Shown here: one piece after another, positions 18,000 through 27,114 of the stretch
How positions within the stretch are numbered: the stretch's first letter is position 1
Layout of the letters: each line of letters starts with the position of its first letter
DNA from: Streptomyces albofaciens JCM 4342
GTDB taxonomy: Bacteria; Actinomycetota; Actinomycetes; Streptomycetales; Streptomycetaceae
DNA: 64,000 nt
Assembly: GCF_008634025.1 (NCBI RefSeq)
Contig: NZ_PDCM01000002.1
Span: forward strand, 620,001 to 684,000
Reading direction: 5' to 3'
Translations under genes and position numbers: made by a program
The notes under the pieces: model-generated
Database searches by the model: none
Told to the model about the DNA's origin: nothing
Seen by the model: the letters and a program-made list of their open reading frames with translations, nothing else

Positions 18000-20903
18000 T
18001 CAGTGCTGTCCGCGCGGCCGCGACGCCTGCCGTGGCACCCGCGCCCCGCGGACGCCCGGGGTGCGCAGGACCGCGGCGAGCCGGGCACGCTCGGTGATAC
18101 CCAACTTGCGGTACACGTTCGTCAGATGCATCTCGACCGTACGCACGCTGACGTGCAGCGACTGGGCGATCGAGCGGTTCCTGGCGCCCCCGGCGGCGAG
18201 GCCGGCGACCTTGCGCTCCATGCTGGTGAGCAGGTCCAGGGGCGAGCCGGTCATCTTCCGCATGCGGCCGCCCGCCGCGAGCAGGGCGCCGCGGGCGTTC
18301 TGCCCCAGCATGAGGGCGCCGCAGCGCTGGGCGAGGTCGGCCGCGGCGCGCAGGTGTTCGCGCGCGGCGCGCCGGTCGTCGGCCGCCAGCAGGGTCTGTC
18401 CCAGGACGAGTTCGGCGCGGGCGTGCTCCACGCGGGCCGGTGAGGCGGCCAGCTCCCGTACGGCCTCGCCCAGCAGGGCCACGCCCTTCGCACCGGGGGT
18501 GGCCACGCCGCGGGCCAGGGCGGCCAGGCCGAGGGCGCGCGGGGTGCCCCAGCGCCGTGCGAGCCGCGTGCCGTGCGCCGCGAGGTCCCCGGCCTCCTCG
18601 GCACGGCCGAGTTCCGCGAGCACACAGGCCGCCTCCGCCCACCAGGGCAGATACAGCGCGTTGCGTACTTCGTCCGCCTCCAGCGACCTGCCGCATTCGA
18701 GGAACAGTGCCAGCGCGCCCTCGGGGTCCCCCAGGGCATGACGGGCACGGCCGTGGGCCATCAGGTACCGGTGGCAGGTCCACACGTACTGGTCGCGCCA
18801 TACGGGGTCGATGCCGGCCAGCAGCTTCTCGGCGCGCGCGGCCTCGCCCCGGTCCACCAGCACGCCGGCCAGGGCCAGGCGGGGCAGGGCCACCGTCTCG
18901 CCCCACCGTTCCGCTTCGCTGATCTGCACCGCCCTCCGGGCGTCCGCGAGCGCGTCCGGGAGGGAGCCCAGGCCGTGCAGGACCAGGGCGCGGATGGACA
19001 GGGCCAGGGAGTAGGTCCACACGGCGGAGTTCTCCCGGCCGTGGCGCAGGAGACGGTCCAGCGCGCGCAGCGCGTCGTCGGTACGGTCGGCGAGGGCCAG
19101 TACGAACCCGGAGTTGATCAGCGACCAGTTCTTCAGGGGCAGCTGGGGCGAGCGGGCCGCGCGCAGGGCGCACTGCACCGCCGGTCCGGGATCGGCCTCG
19201 TCGTCGAACACCCTCAGTATGGCCATCGCCCCCAGCTTCTGGTGCTGGGCCGGGGTGTCGCCCTCGGGCACGGTCATCGCCGCGGCGCGCTTCCGCGCCC
19301 CGGCGAACGTACTGCGGCTGTGGCTGCCGACGATCAGCAGTACCGACTCGACGAGCGTACGCAGTTCCCGGTCGGCGGGCAGGGGGTCGGGGCCGAGTTC
19401 GGCGTCGAGGGTGTCCAGGACCTCTTCGAGCATGCCCAGGGCGGCGGAGCCCTCGCGGGCGGCCAGGCAGGTCGTACCGAACTGCGCGGCGATCCGCGCC
19501 CTGGTCCGGATGTCCACGCCGGGCGCCAGCGCTCCGCGGAGCAGGCGCATGGCCTCGGGCGGGTCGGTCTCGGCGAGCGCCGCGGCCAGCCGGGCGCGGA
19601 CCTCCACGCTGCCCGGGTCCACTTCCAGGACCCGGTACAGGTAGCGGGCCGCGGCCTCCGGGGCGCCGCGCGCCCCGGCCCGTACGGCGGCCTCCCGCAG
19701 GACACCGGGCATCCAGGGCTCGGACACCGAGGGCAGCACCAGGAGGTGGCGGGCGACCTCTTCGGCGGGCCGTCCCGTGTCGCTCAGGAGCAGGGCCGCC
19801 CGTGTGCGCAGGCACACCAGGGCGTGCGCGTCCAGTGGCGCCAGCACCGCCGCGCGCACCGCGCCGTCCGTGAAGTGCCTGCCGCCGGGCGCCAGCAGCC
19901 CGGCCCCGCGCAGCACCGTCAGGGCGTCCTCGACGACATCGGCGGGTACGGCGGCCAGGGGCCCCACGAGGTCGGCGCCCTGCTCGCCGAGGACCGCCAC
20001 CGCCCGCGCGACCTCGCCGACCCAGGCCGGCCGGCGGTCCAGGAACGTGTGCGCCCAGCGTGCCAGGACACGTCCGCCGACCTCGGGGATCCGGTCGGCG
20101 CCGACCACTCCCGAGCCGACGCCCTCGGCCCGCAGCTCCCGCAGGAGGTGGTCCAGGAGGCACGGGTTGCCCCGGGACACGGCCCAGGCGCGGGAGACGA
20201 AGACGGGGGCGACAGGGGCGGGGAAGGACTGCCGTACGGCCTCGGCGACGTCCGTCTCGGTCAGCGGTCGCAGGCGCAGTGTCGTGGTGCGGCGGTGGGC
20301 GGTGAGGTCCGCCAGGGCGCGGTGGGCCGGGACGCCGCGCGCGGGAGCCGTGCCCTCGGCCTGCTGGGTGAGGACGACGAGAAGGGGGGTGCCGTCCGCC
20401 CTGCGCAGCAGGAAGTCCAGCCAGCGGAGGGAGAGTTCGTCGCAGTGGTGGACGTCGTCCAGGGCCAGGACGAGGGGGCGGCGGCTCAGTTCGTTCGCCG
20501 CGAGGCGGTACAGGTCGTGGAATGCGCGCTGGACGACGGGGGCGTGCGGCGGCTCGTCGGCCAGTGCGCCGGGGGTCAGGGCGAGGAGGGCGCGGCAGGC
20601 GGTGTCGTCGCGAGAGGCGTCACGCGCGGCCGGTCCGAGCAGCGTGCGCAAGGCGTATAAGGATTCGCCCGCGGTGCTCTCCTCGCAGGTGCCGCGGAGA
20701 ACTGTGGCGTGCCGGCAGGCGTCCCCGTCCAGGAAGGCACGGAGCAGGGCGGACTTGCCGACACCGGTCGGACCGGACACGACGACCGAGCCCGCGGTTC
20801 CCCAACGGGCATCACGGGCGAGGCGGCCGAGCAGCCCGATCTCCTCGGCCCGGCCGACCAGACCGCTGTCCGCGCACGGTGTGACGCTCCGGCGTTGCAC
20901 CAT
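18000..20903 (-). CDS. nysRI: LAL-family regulator, NysRI type
   Basis: 967-aa LAL regulator, first gene of the three-gene regulator operon. ATG at 20903 is preceded by GAGGAG; an in-frame ATG at 20933 lacks a comparable RBS. The P-loop GPTGVGKS (44-51) is intact and Walker B is RPLVLALDDVHHCD, so this may be the only LAL here with a canonical nucleotide site. The C-terminal helix-turn-helix contains GARNRSIAQSLHVSVRTVEM and NVYRKLGI. Codon 82 (20658-20660) is TTA. The leader between it and the thioesterase gene holds nested inverted repeats that may be operators. Confidence 0.92.
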   Translation of the reverse strand: MVQRRSVTPCADSGLVGRAEEIGLLGRLARDARWGTAGSVVVSGPTGVGKSALLRAFLDGDACRHATVLRGTCEESTAGESLYALRTLLGPAARDASRDDTACRALLALTPGALADEPPHAPVVQRAFHDLYRLAANELSRRPLVLALDDVHHCDELSLRWLDFLLRRADGTPLLVVLTQQAEGTAPARGVPAHRALADLTAHRRTTTLRLRPLTETDVAEAVRQSFPAPVAPVFVSRAWAVSRGNPCLLDHLLRELRAEGVGSGVVGADRIPEVGGRVLARWAHTFLDRRPAWVGEVARAVAVLGEQGADLVGPLAAVPADVVEDALTVLRGAGLLAPGGRHFTDGAVRAAVLAPLDAHALVCLRTRAALLLSDTGRPAEEVARHLLVLPSVSEPWMPGVLREAAVRAGARGAPEAAARYLYRVLEVDPGSVEVRARLAAALAETDPPEAMRLLRGALAPGVDIRTRARIAAQFGTTCLAAREGSAALGMLEEVLDTLDAELGPDPLPADRELRTLVESVLLIVGSHSRSTFAGARKRAAAMTVPEGDTPAQHQKLGAMAILRVFDDEADPGPAVQCALRAARSPQLPLKNWSLINSGFVLALADRTDDALRALDRLLRHGRENSAVWTYSLALSIRALVLHGLGSLPDALADARRAVQISEAERWGETVALPRLALAGVLVDRGEAARAEKLLAGIDPVWRDQYVWTCHRYLMAHGRARHALGDPEGALALFLECGRSLEADEVRNALYLPWWAEAACVLAELGRAEEAGDLAAHGTRLARRWGTPRALGLAALARGVATPGAKGVALLGEAVRELAASPARVEHARAELVLGQTLLAADDRRAAREHLRAAADLAQRCGALMLGQNARGALLAAGGRMRKMTGSPLDLLTSMERKVAGLAAGGARNRSIAQSLHVSVRTVEMHLTNVYRKLGITERARLAAVLRTPGVRGARVPRQASRPRGQH

Positions 20904-20926
20904 AGAGCTCCTCGCACCCCAGAGAC

Positions 20927-20983
20927 ACAACATATGTGACGGGGCGTCACCACGTCATGTTGTAAATCACCCTAAAGAGTGAT
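20927..20983. promoter_or_regulatory. Nested inverted repeats in the LAL operon leader
   Basis: Three dyads lie just upstream of the first LAL gene: ACAACAT/ATGTTGT (20927-20933 and 20957-20963), GTGAC-N5-GTCAC (20936-20950) within the first, and ATCAC-N8-GTGAT (20966-20983). The nesting suggests a regulator-binding region. The protein that binds is unknown. Confidence 0.4.
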
Positions 20984-21035
20984 GTCCGACGTGCGCTACA
21001 GTACATGATCGGCAGTCTGCGTGGCCAGGGTCGCC

Positions 21036-21803
21036 TTAGTTGGTGAACTCCTCTCCGCTGGTGAGGTGTTCACGCAGCAGCGCCAGGACGGCGGGAGCCT
21101 GCGAGCTGAGGAAGAAGTGGCCTCCCGGATACACCTTGAGGTCGAACGCGCCCGTGGTGTGCGCGCGCCAGTCCCCGGCCTCCTCCAGTGTGGTCTTGGG
21201 GTCGTCGTCCCCCGTCAGCGCGGTGATCGGCGCCTTGATCGCCGCCCCGGGGTCGCAGCGGTAGGTCTCCACCGCGGTGTAGTCGCTGCGGATCGCCGGC
21301 AGGATCATACGCAGCAGTTCCTCGTCGCCGAGCAGCGCGGCGTCCGTACCGGACAGCAGCTTCAGCTCGGCCACGATTCCCTCGTCGTCGCGCCGGTGGA
21401 CGCTCTCCGCGCGGTAGCGCGAGGGCGCCCGCCGCCCCGAGGCGAAGAGGTGCGTCAGCTCGCCGCCGTCGGCCTCCAGCCGCCGCGCCACCTCGAACGC
21501 GACCATCGCGCCCATGCTGTGTCCGAAGAACGCCGTCGGCCGCGATCCGAGCCGCTCCCGCAGGGCCGCGTACACCAGGTCGGCCATGGTCCCGATGTCG
21601 TCGGGGCTGGTCTCGGTGCGCCGGTCCTGGCGGCCCGGGTACTGCACCGACAGCACCTCCGCCACGGGCGCCAGCTGTGCCGACACGGGGAAGAAGAACG
21701 AGGCCGAACCGCCCGCGTGCGGGAAGCAGACCAGTTGGCGCGGACGGTCCGGCGCCGGGTGGTAGCTCCGGGCCCAGAGGCCGTCCGCCGTGGTCGTCGT
21801 CAT
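21036..21803 (-). CDS. nysE: Type II (editing) thioesterase of the polyene PKS
   Basis: 255-aa alpha/beta hydrolase of the stand-alone thioesterase family that removes aberrant acyl groups from PKS carrier proteins. The nucleophile motif is GHSMG (Ser96), the family motif CFPHAGGSASFF lies near residues 26-37, an acidic residue follows in TGDDDPKTT, and the likely catalytic His is in YPGGHFFLSS. ATG at 21803 has GAGGAGGAA eight bases upstream. It is flanked by the LAL operon and the mycosamine dehydratase gene, all in the same direction but separated by leaders and a terminator. NysE is the nystatin counterpart; the symbol is by homology. Confidence 0.92.
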   Translation of the reverse strand: MTTTTADGLWARSYHPAPDRPRQLVCFPHAGGSASFFFPVSAQLAPVAEVLSVQYPGRQDRRTETSPDDIGTMADLVYAALRERLGSRPTAFFGHSMGAMVAFEVARRLEADGGELTHLFASGRRAPSRYRAESVHRRDDEGIVAELKLLSGTDAALLGDEELLRMILPAIRSDYTAVETYRCDPGAAIKAPITALTGDDDPKTTLEEAGDWRAHTTGAFDLKVYPGGHFFLSSQAPAVLALLREHLTSGEEFTN

Positions 21804-21904
21804 GGTGCTGGTTCCTCCTCCTCGCGATGGCACCGGGCCGGCGCCGGTGTGCGGCGGCCGGACACCGGCCCGGTGGTCCTGGGTTCCATTCCACAGGGGG
21901 GAAC

Positions 21905-21920
21905 GCGGGAAATCACCTAG
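21905..21920. promoter_or_regulatory. Weak PimM-like site upstream of the thioesterase gene
   Basis: On the minus strand CTAGGTGATTTCCCGC resembles the PAS-LuxR operator at 11 of 16 positions, about 100 bases upstream of the thioesterase start. A nearby GTTCC/GGAAC dyad adds symmetry. Too degenerate to assert binding. Confidence 0.25.
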
Positions 21921-21965
21921 TGTTCGCGCTCCGCGCGACGGCGGTCCCGCCGCGCCGGAGCCGTA

Positions 21966-21994
21966 CGGGACACCCACCGCCCCGGGGTGTCCCG
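21966..21994 (-). terminator. Hairpin terminator after the GDP-mannose dehydratase gene
   Basis: Ten-base perfect arms CGGGACACCC / GGGTGTCCCG with a nine-base spacer, ten bases beyond the dehydratase stop codon. It probably ends that transcript before the thioesterase promoter. Confidence 0.75.
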
Positions 21995-22003
21995 TGCGTC
22001 CGG

Positions 22004-23035
22004 CTACCAGCTGGCGGCCAGCAGCAGGTCGCCGTACTCCCGCTCGCGGGACGCCTGGCGCAGGTCGGAGTCGACCATCATGCGCATCAGCTCGGGGAAG
22101 TCGACGGTGGGCTCCCAGCCCAGCTGGGTACGGGCGCGCTCGGCGTCCGCGCACAGGATCTCCACCTCGGCCGGGCGCACCAGCGAGGGGTCGATGCTGA
22201 CGTAGTCCTCCCAGTTCAGGCCCACGTGCTCGAAGGCGATGCGGACGGCGTCGCGGACCGAGTGCATCTCCCCGGTGCCGATCACGTAGTCGCCCGGCTC
22301 GTCCTGCTGGAGCATCAGGTGCATGGCGCGGACGTAGTCCCCCGCGAAGCCCCAGTCGCGTACGGCGTCGAGGTTGCCCAGGGACAGCTTGTCCTGGTAG
22401 CCCAGCTTGATGCGGGCCACCGCCAGGGAGATCTTCCGGGTCACGAACTCCGCGCCACGGCGCGGCGACTCGTGGTTGAACAGCATGCCGGAGACCGCGT
22501 ACATGCCGAAGGACTCGCGGTAGTTGCGGGTGATGAAGTGCCCGTAGGTCTTGGCCACGCCGTAGGGGCTGCGCGGCCGGAAGATGGTGGTCTCGCACTG
22601 CGGGGTCTCGGCGACCTTGCCGAACATCTCCGAAGAGGACGCCTGGTAGAAGCGCATCTGGCTGCCGCCGGCGCTGCGCGAGCCGTTCAGACCGCTGACC
22701 ATGCGGATCGCTTCGAGCATGCGCAGCACGCCCATGCCGTTGATCTCGGTGACGAGTTCGGCCTGCTGCCAGGACATCGGCACGAAGGAGATCGCGCCGA
22801 GGTTGTAGATCTCGTCGGGCTGCACCTTGTCGACCGCGGAGACCAGGCTGGCCTGGTCCATCAGGTCGCCGTCGACGAAGTTCAGCTCGGAGACGAGCCG
22901 GCTGACCCGCGACTTGCGGGGATTCGCCTGCCCCCGCATCAGGCCCCACACCTGGTATCCCTGCGCAAGCAGGTGCTCGGCCAGATAGGAGCCGTCCTGC
23001 CCGGTGATTCCGGTGATCAGCGCACGCTTGGACAT
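22004..23035 (-). CDS. nysDIII: GDP-mannose 4,6-dehydratase for mycosamine
   Basis: 343-aa short-chain dehydrogenase that converts GDP-mannose to GDP-4-keto-6-deoxy-mannose, the first committed step to the polyene sugar mycosamine. The Rossmann motif TGITGQDG lies near residues 8-15, the conserved NLGAISFVPMSW follows, and the catalytic Tyr/Lys are in SPYGVAK (about 155-160). ATG at 23035 has a GGAGGAGAGGAATGAG leader. The aminotransferase and glycosyltransferase that complete mycosamine are not in this window. A perfect PAS-LuxR operator lies about 180 bases upstream. Its size and place beside polyene regulators fit NysDIII/AmphDIII. Confidence 0.94.
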   Translation of the reverse strand: MSKRALITGITGQDGSYLAEHLLAQGYQVWGLMRGQANPRKSRVSRLVSELNFVDGDLMDQASLVSAVDKVQPDEIYNLGAISFVPMSWQQAELVTEINGMGVLRMLEAIRMVSGLNGSRSAGGSQMRFYQASSSEMFGKVAETPQCETTIFRPRSPYGVAKTYGHFITRNYRESFGMYAVSGMLFNHESPRRGAEFVTRKISLAVARIKLGYQDKLSLGNLDAVRDWGFAGDYVRAMHLMLQQDEPGDYVIGTGEMHSVRDAVRIAFEHVGLNWEDYVSIDPSLVRPAEVEILCADAERARTQLGWEPTVDFPELMRMMVDSDLRQASREREYGDLLLAASW

Positions 23036-23217
23036 CTCATTCCTCTCCTCCGCATGAAACACACCGCCCAAACGCAGAGCCGAGTCGGCTGCTTGACCTC
23101 TTGGCTACTGGGTCCCGAAAGGGCACCGGATGACATCGGATATGCCGTGGTCCCGGACGCTGGGTAATCGGCACGCTGGCAAGCGGCCGGTCACGGTGTC
23201 AAGGAATTCCGGGCACT

Positions 23218-23233
23218 CTAGGGAATTCCCGAG
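23218..23233. promoter_or_regulatory. Perfect PimM/NysRIV-type operator upstream of the dehydratase gene
   Basis: CTAGGGAATTCCCGAG matches the published-type consensus CTVGGGAWWTCCCBAG at every position. It is about 183 bases upstream of the dehydratase start, similar to the spacing at the PKS. It is the best evidence that the PAS-LuxR protein of this cluster controls sugar genes. Confidence 0.75.
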
Positions 23234-23315
23234 TGCCGCCACCGCGCGTTCGTGGCCCGTTGCCACCGGTGCCACCGGCCCCGACGCGGTCCGTGGCGCC
23301 CGGCCGACCGGCACA

Positions 23316-23331
23316 CTAGGGATTTTCCGGT
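23316..23331. promoter_or_regulatory. Second, partial PimM-type site (possible orphan promoter)
   Basis: CTAGGGATTTTCCGGT matches 13 of 16 consensus positions. It lies 98 bases beyond the perfect site, on the side away from the dehydratase gene. No convincing gene follows it on the plus strand for 660 bases. Confidence 0.4.
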
Positions 23332-23994
23332 GGGCGGTGCGCTGCACTGTCGGGTGTACCCCCACCAGGCCCGGCCGGCCCTCTCGTCCCTGGCGCCGAC
23401 CGGGCCTGCCCGTCTCCTGGAGCGTCGCCCGGTGCTGCTCAGCCTCCTGCCCATCCGCCCGCGGCCCCACCGGCGTTCCGTCGCGCCGCCGGCGCTGCTG
23501 CGACCGGCGCGGTTCCTGGCCGCCCCCCGGGCCCTGCCCGCGCCGGGCGCCGCGGTCGTCGGCGACCGCGTGGTCACGTCCAGCGCCGTCACTCCGCCCG
23601 GCTGTTCACGCCGACCGTTCCGGCCGTTGTGCCGGGGCGGGTTCTCCACCCGTACGCGGAAATACCCGGACCGCGCGGGCGGTCCGCTGCGCGAATAGAT
23701 CGACGGAAACCACAGCATTCGGGCTTTTGTGCGCGACACCCATGAGGGCGCGGAATTAGACCGCGCCCATTCCGAATTGCATGAACGCCGCCGGCTCCGA
23801 ATGTCTTCATGGTGGCTTCGTACCGCGACGGCGGCTCCGTTGGGCACGGCACCCACGACCGGCGCCTGACAGCCGGAGGGGGCGCCGCCGCCCCGTGCCG
23901 GAAAAATCTTCGGGGGAAGTGCCCCCAACGGCCCCCTCTGCGCGCCCTTCTCCTTCGACCGTCTCTCACCCTGAGCGTACGAAGGAGAAGGACC
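23332..23994. other. Non-coding stretch at the polyene cluster boundary
   Basis: About 660 bases with no gene I can support. Open frames occur on both strands but their translations are Arg/Pro-rich, lack family features and have no good RBS. The right end holds the strong RBS (AAGGAGAAGG) of the next small gene. It is probably the junction between the polyene cluster and flanking DNA. Confidence 0.5.
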
Positions 23995-24272
23995 ATGAAA
24001 CGGAGGCTGGTGCCGGGCGCGGTGCGGGTGGCACTGCTGGGCCCGGTGATGGCCCTGGCGAACCTGTTGCTGCCCCCGGGCACACCCAGGGACCTGCTGG
24101 TGTTGTGCGCCGACGCCCTCGTCGGCGCACTCGCGTTCCGTCCGCGCCCCTCGCACTACCATGCGTACTGCGCGCCCGCCCGTGCGCCCCGCCCGTGGCG
24201 GATCGCCGAACGAGCCCGCGTGCGACGCTCGTGTTCCGGCCGCGGCTCGGAACAGACGGACGGGGTGAAGCA

Positions 24273-24276
<4 letters not shown>
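23995..24276 (+). CDS. Small hydrophobic protein coupled to a sigma factor
   Basis: 93 aa starting MKRRLVPGAVRVALLGPVMA, with an excellent RBS (AAGGAGAAGGACC). Residues about 10-50 are hydrophobic, with two likely membrane segments (VALLGPVMALANLLL and LLVLCADALVGALAF), followed by a basic tail with three cysteines. The stop overlaps the GTG of the sigma factor gene (GTGA), indicating coupled translation. I do not recognise a family. The RBS and coupling argue it is real; it could be a membrane partner of the sigma factor. Confidence 0.6.
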
Positions 24277-26018
<1,742 letters not shown>

Positions 26019-26235
26019 CAACTCCGCCGGAAGCCACCTTCCGGGGCCGGGCGGCGTCGCCGTCGAAGGTGGCGGTCCGGCCCGCTTCGGCGGTGTGGTC
26101 GGGCAGATAGTCGGCGGTGACCGTGCGGATGGCATACGGCACACATAGGGGTTGTGTGACGGTTGTTGCGCGGCATGGCGTTCATGGGCGAGGAGTAGCA
26201 GGCTGATGCGGAATGACAACCGCGAAGGAGCTGAC

Positions 26236-26559
26236 ATGCCAAGCACGTTCGGCGACAACGGTGACGAAGCCACTCGCCGTCGGAAGGCGGATGACGAGTG
26301 GTGGGCTCGCCGCCGGAGGGAGGAGGAAGAGGAGGAGAAGAGGCGGGCTCAGCAGTCGGCGGATGATGACGCTCAGCGCCAGCGCCAGCAGCAGGATTCG
26401 GCGTACGCTGATCAGCAGCGGTATGAGGCTGAGCAGCAGTATGCAGCGCAGGTCGCAGCAGACGCTGCCCAACAGCAGCAAGCAGCACAGGCAGCAGCAG
26501 ACGCACAAGCCGCAGCAGACGCACAGGCAGCGGCAGACGCTGCTCAGCAGCAGTGGTAG
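26236..26559 (+). CDS. Gln/Ala-rich low-complexity small protein
   Basis: 107 aa from ATG at 26236 with AAGGAG six to seven bases upstream (an in-frame ATG at 26206 is an alternative). The N-terminal third is highly charged (RRRREEEEEEKRR). The rest is Gln/Ala/Asp-rich with a direct repeat QAAADAQAAADAQAAADA ending in QQQW. It should form a long helix or coiled coil. There is no signal peptide and no recognised family. It stands alone between the sigma factor and a chitinase; function unknown. Confidence 0.6.
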   Translation: MPSTFGDNGDEATRRRKADDEWWARRRREEEEEEKRRAQQSADDDAQRQRQQQDSAYADQQRYEAEQQYAAQVAADAAQQQQAAQAAADAQAAADAQAAADAAQQQW

Positions 26560-27114
26560 CAGGGCGGACTCGAACCGCCTTTTACCGCCCCCGCCGACGA
26601 CGAGCGTGGCCACGTTGGCCTCTTTCGCGTGGACGGTCGCCGGTGTGTCGAAGTGGTCGAAAGCCTTCAGCCCGTCCTGGGTAAAAGACGATGCGGCCGG
26701 TCTCCCTGGGCCTTTCGACGCGGGGTGCGTGCAGGGCGGTGCTGGCGGTGTGGGAGTCGGACTCGGGATTGCTCACATGGACAGTGGTGGTGAGGTGGTG
26801 AGGAAGTGCTTCTGCCCGCTGGGGGAGATCGCCACCAGGGTATAGGTACTGCCACGACTCGGAGCGTCGCGGCGCTCGGCTTCCACCGGGATTGCCCCGC
26901 CGGATCCTTCTCGTCTCTTCCGCGCCAAGTCGGCCAGGCCGCTCGCATCCGACCAGCCCACGGAACCTGACCCATGGTGGCACATTGGCAGCAGAGCGGT
27001 GCACGGGCGCTATCCACGGTCGGTGGTCGCAGTCGGCCGGCCCGGAGAGGACGAACCCGGCCCCGATGGCGGAACCGGGCCGTGTACCCCGACCGTTGAC
27101 AGCCGACACGTACG
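26560..27114. other. Gap without a supported gene
   Basis: About 555 bases downstream of the Gln-rich gene and beyond the 3' end of the chitinase. A 70-codon minus-strand frame (26773-26985) ends in STYTLVAISPSGQKHFLTTS, which looks protein-like but has no RBS or recognised family; it may be a remnant. No convincing terminator was seen. Confidence 0.4.

Noticed and set aside
23130..23759. Overlapping open frames on both strands in the gap beyond the dehydratase gene
   Set aside because: Arg/Pro-rich translations, no RBS, no family features, and one runs through the regulator sites.
26773..26985. 70-codon minus-strand frame ending GSTYTLVAISPSGQKHFLTT
   Set aside because: The C-terminal stretch looks protein-like but there is no RBS, family or partner; kept only as a possible remnant in the gap note.
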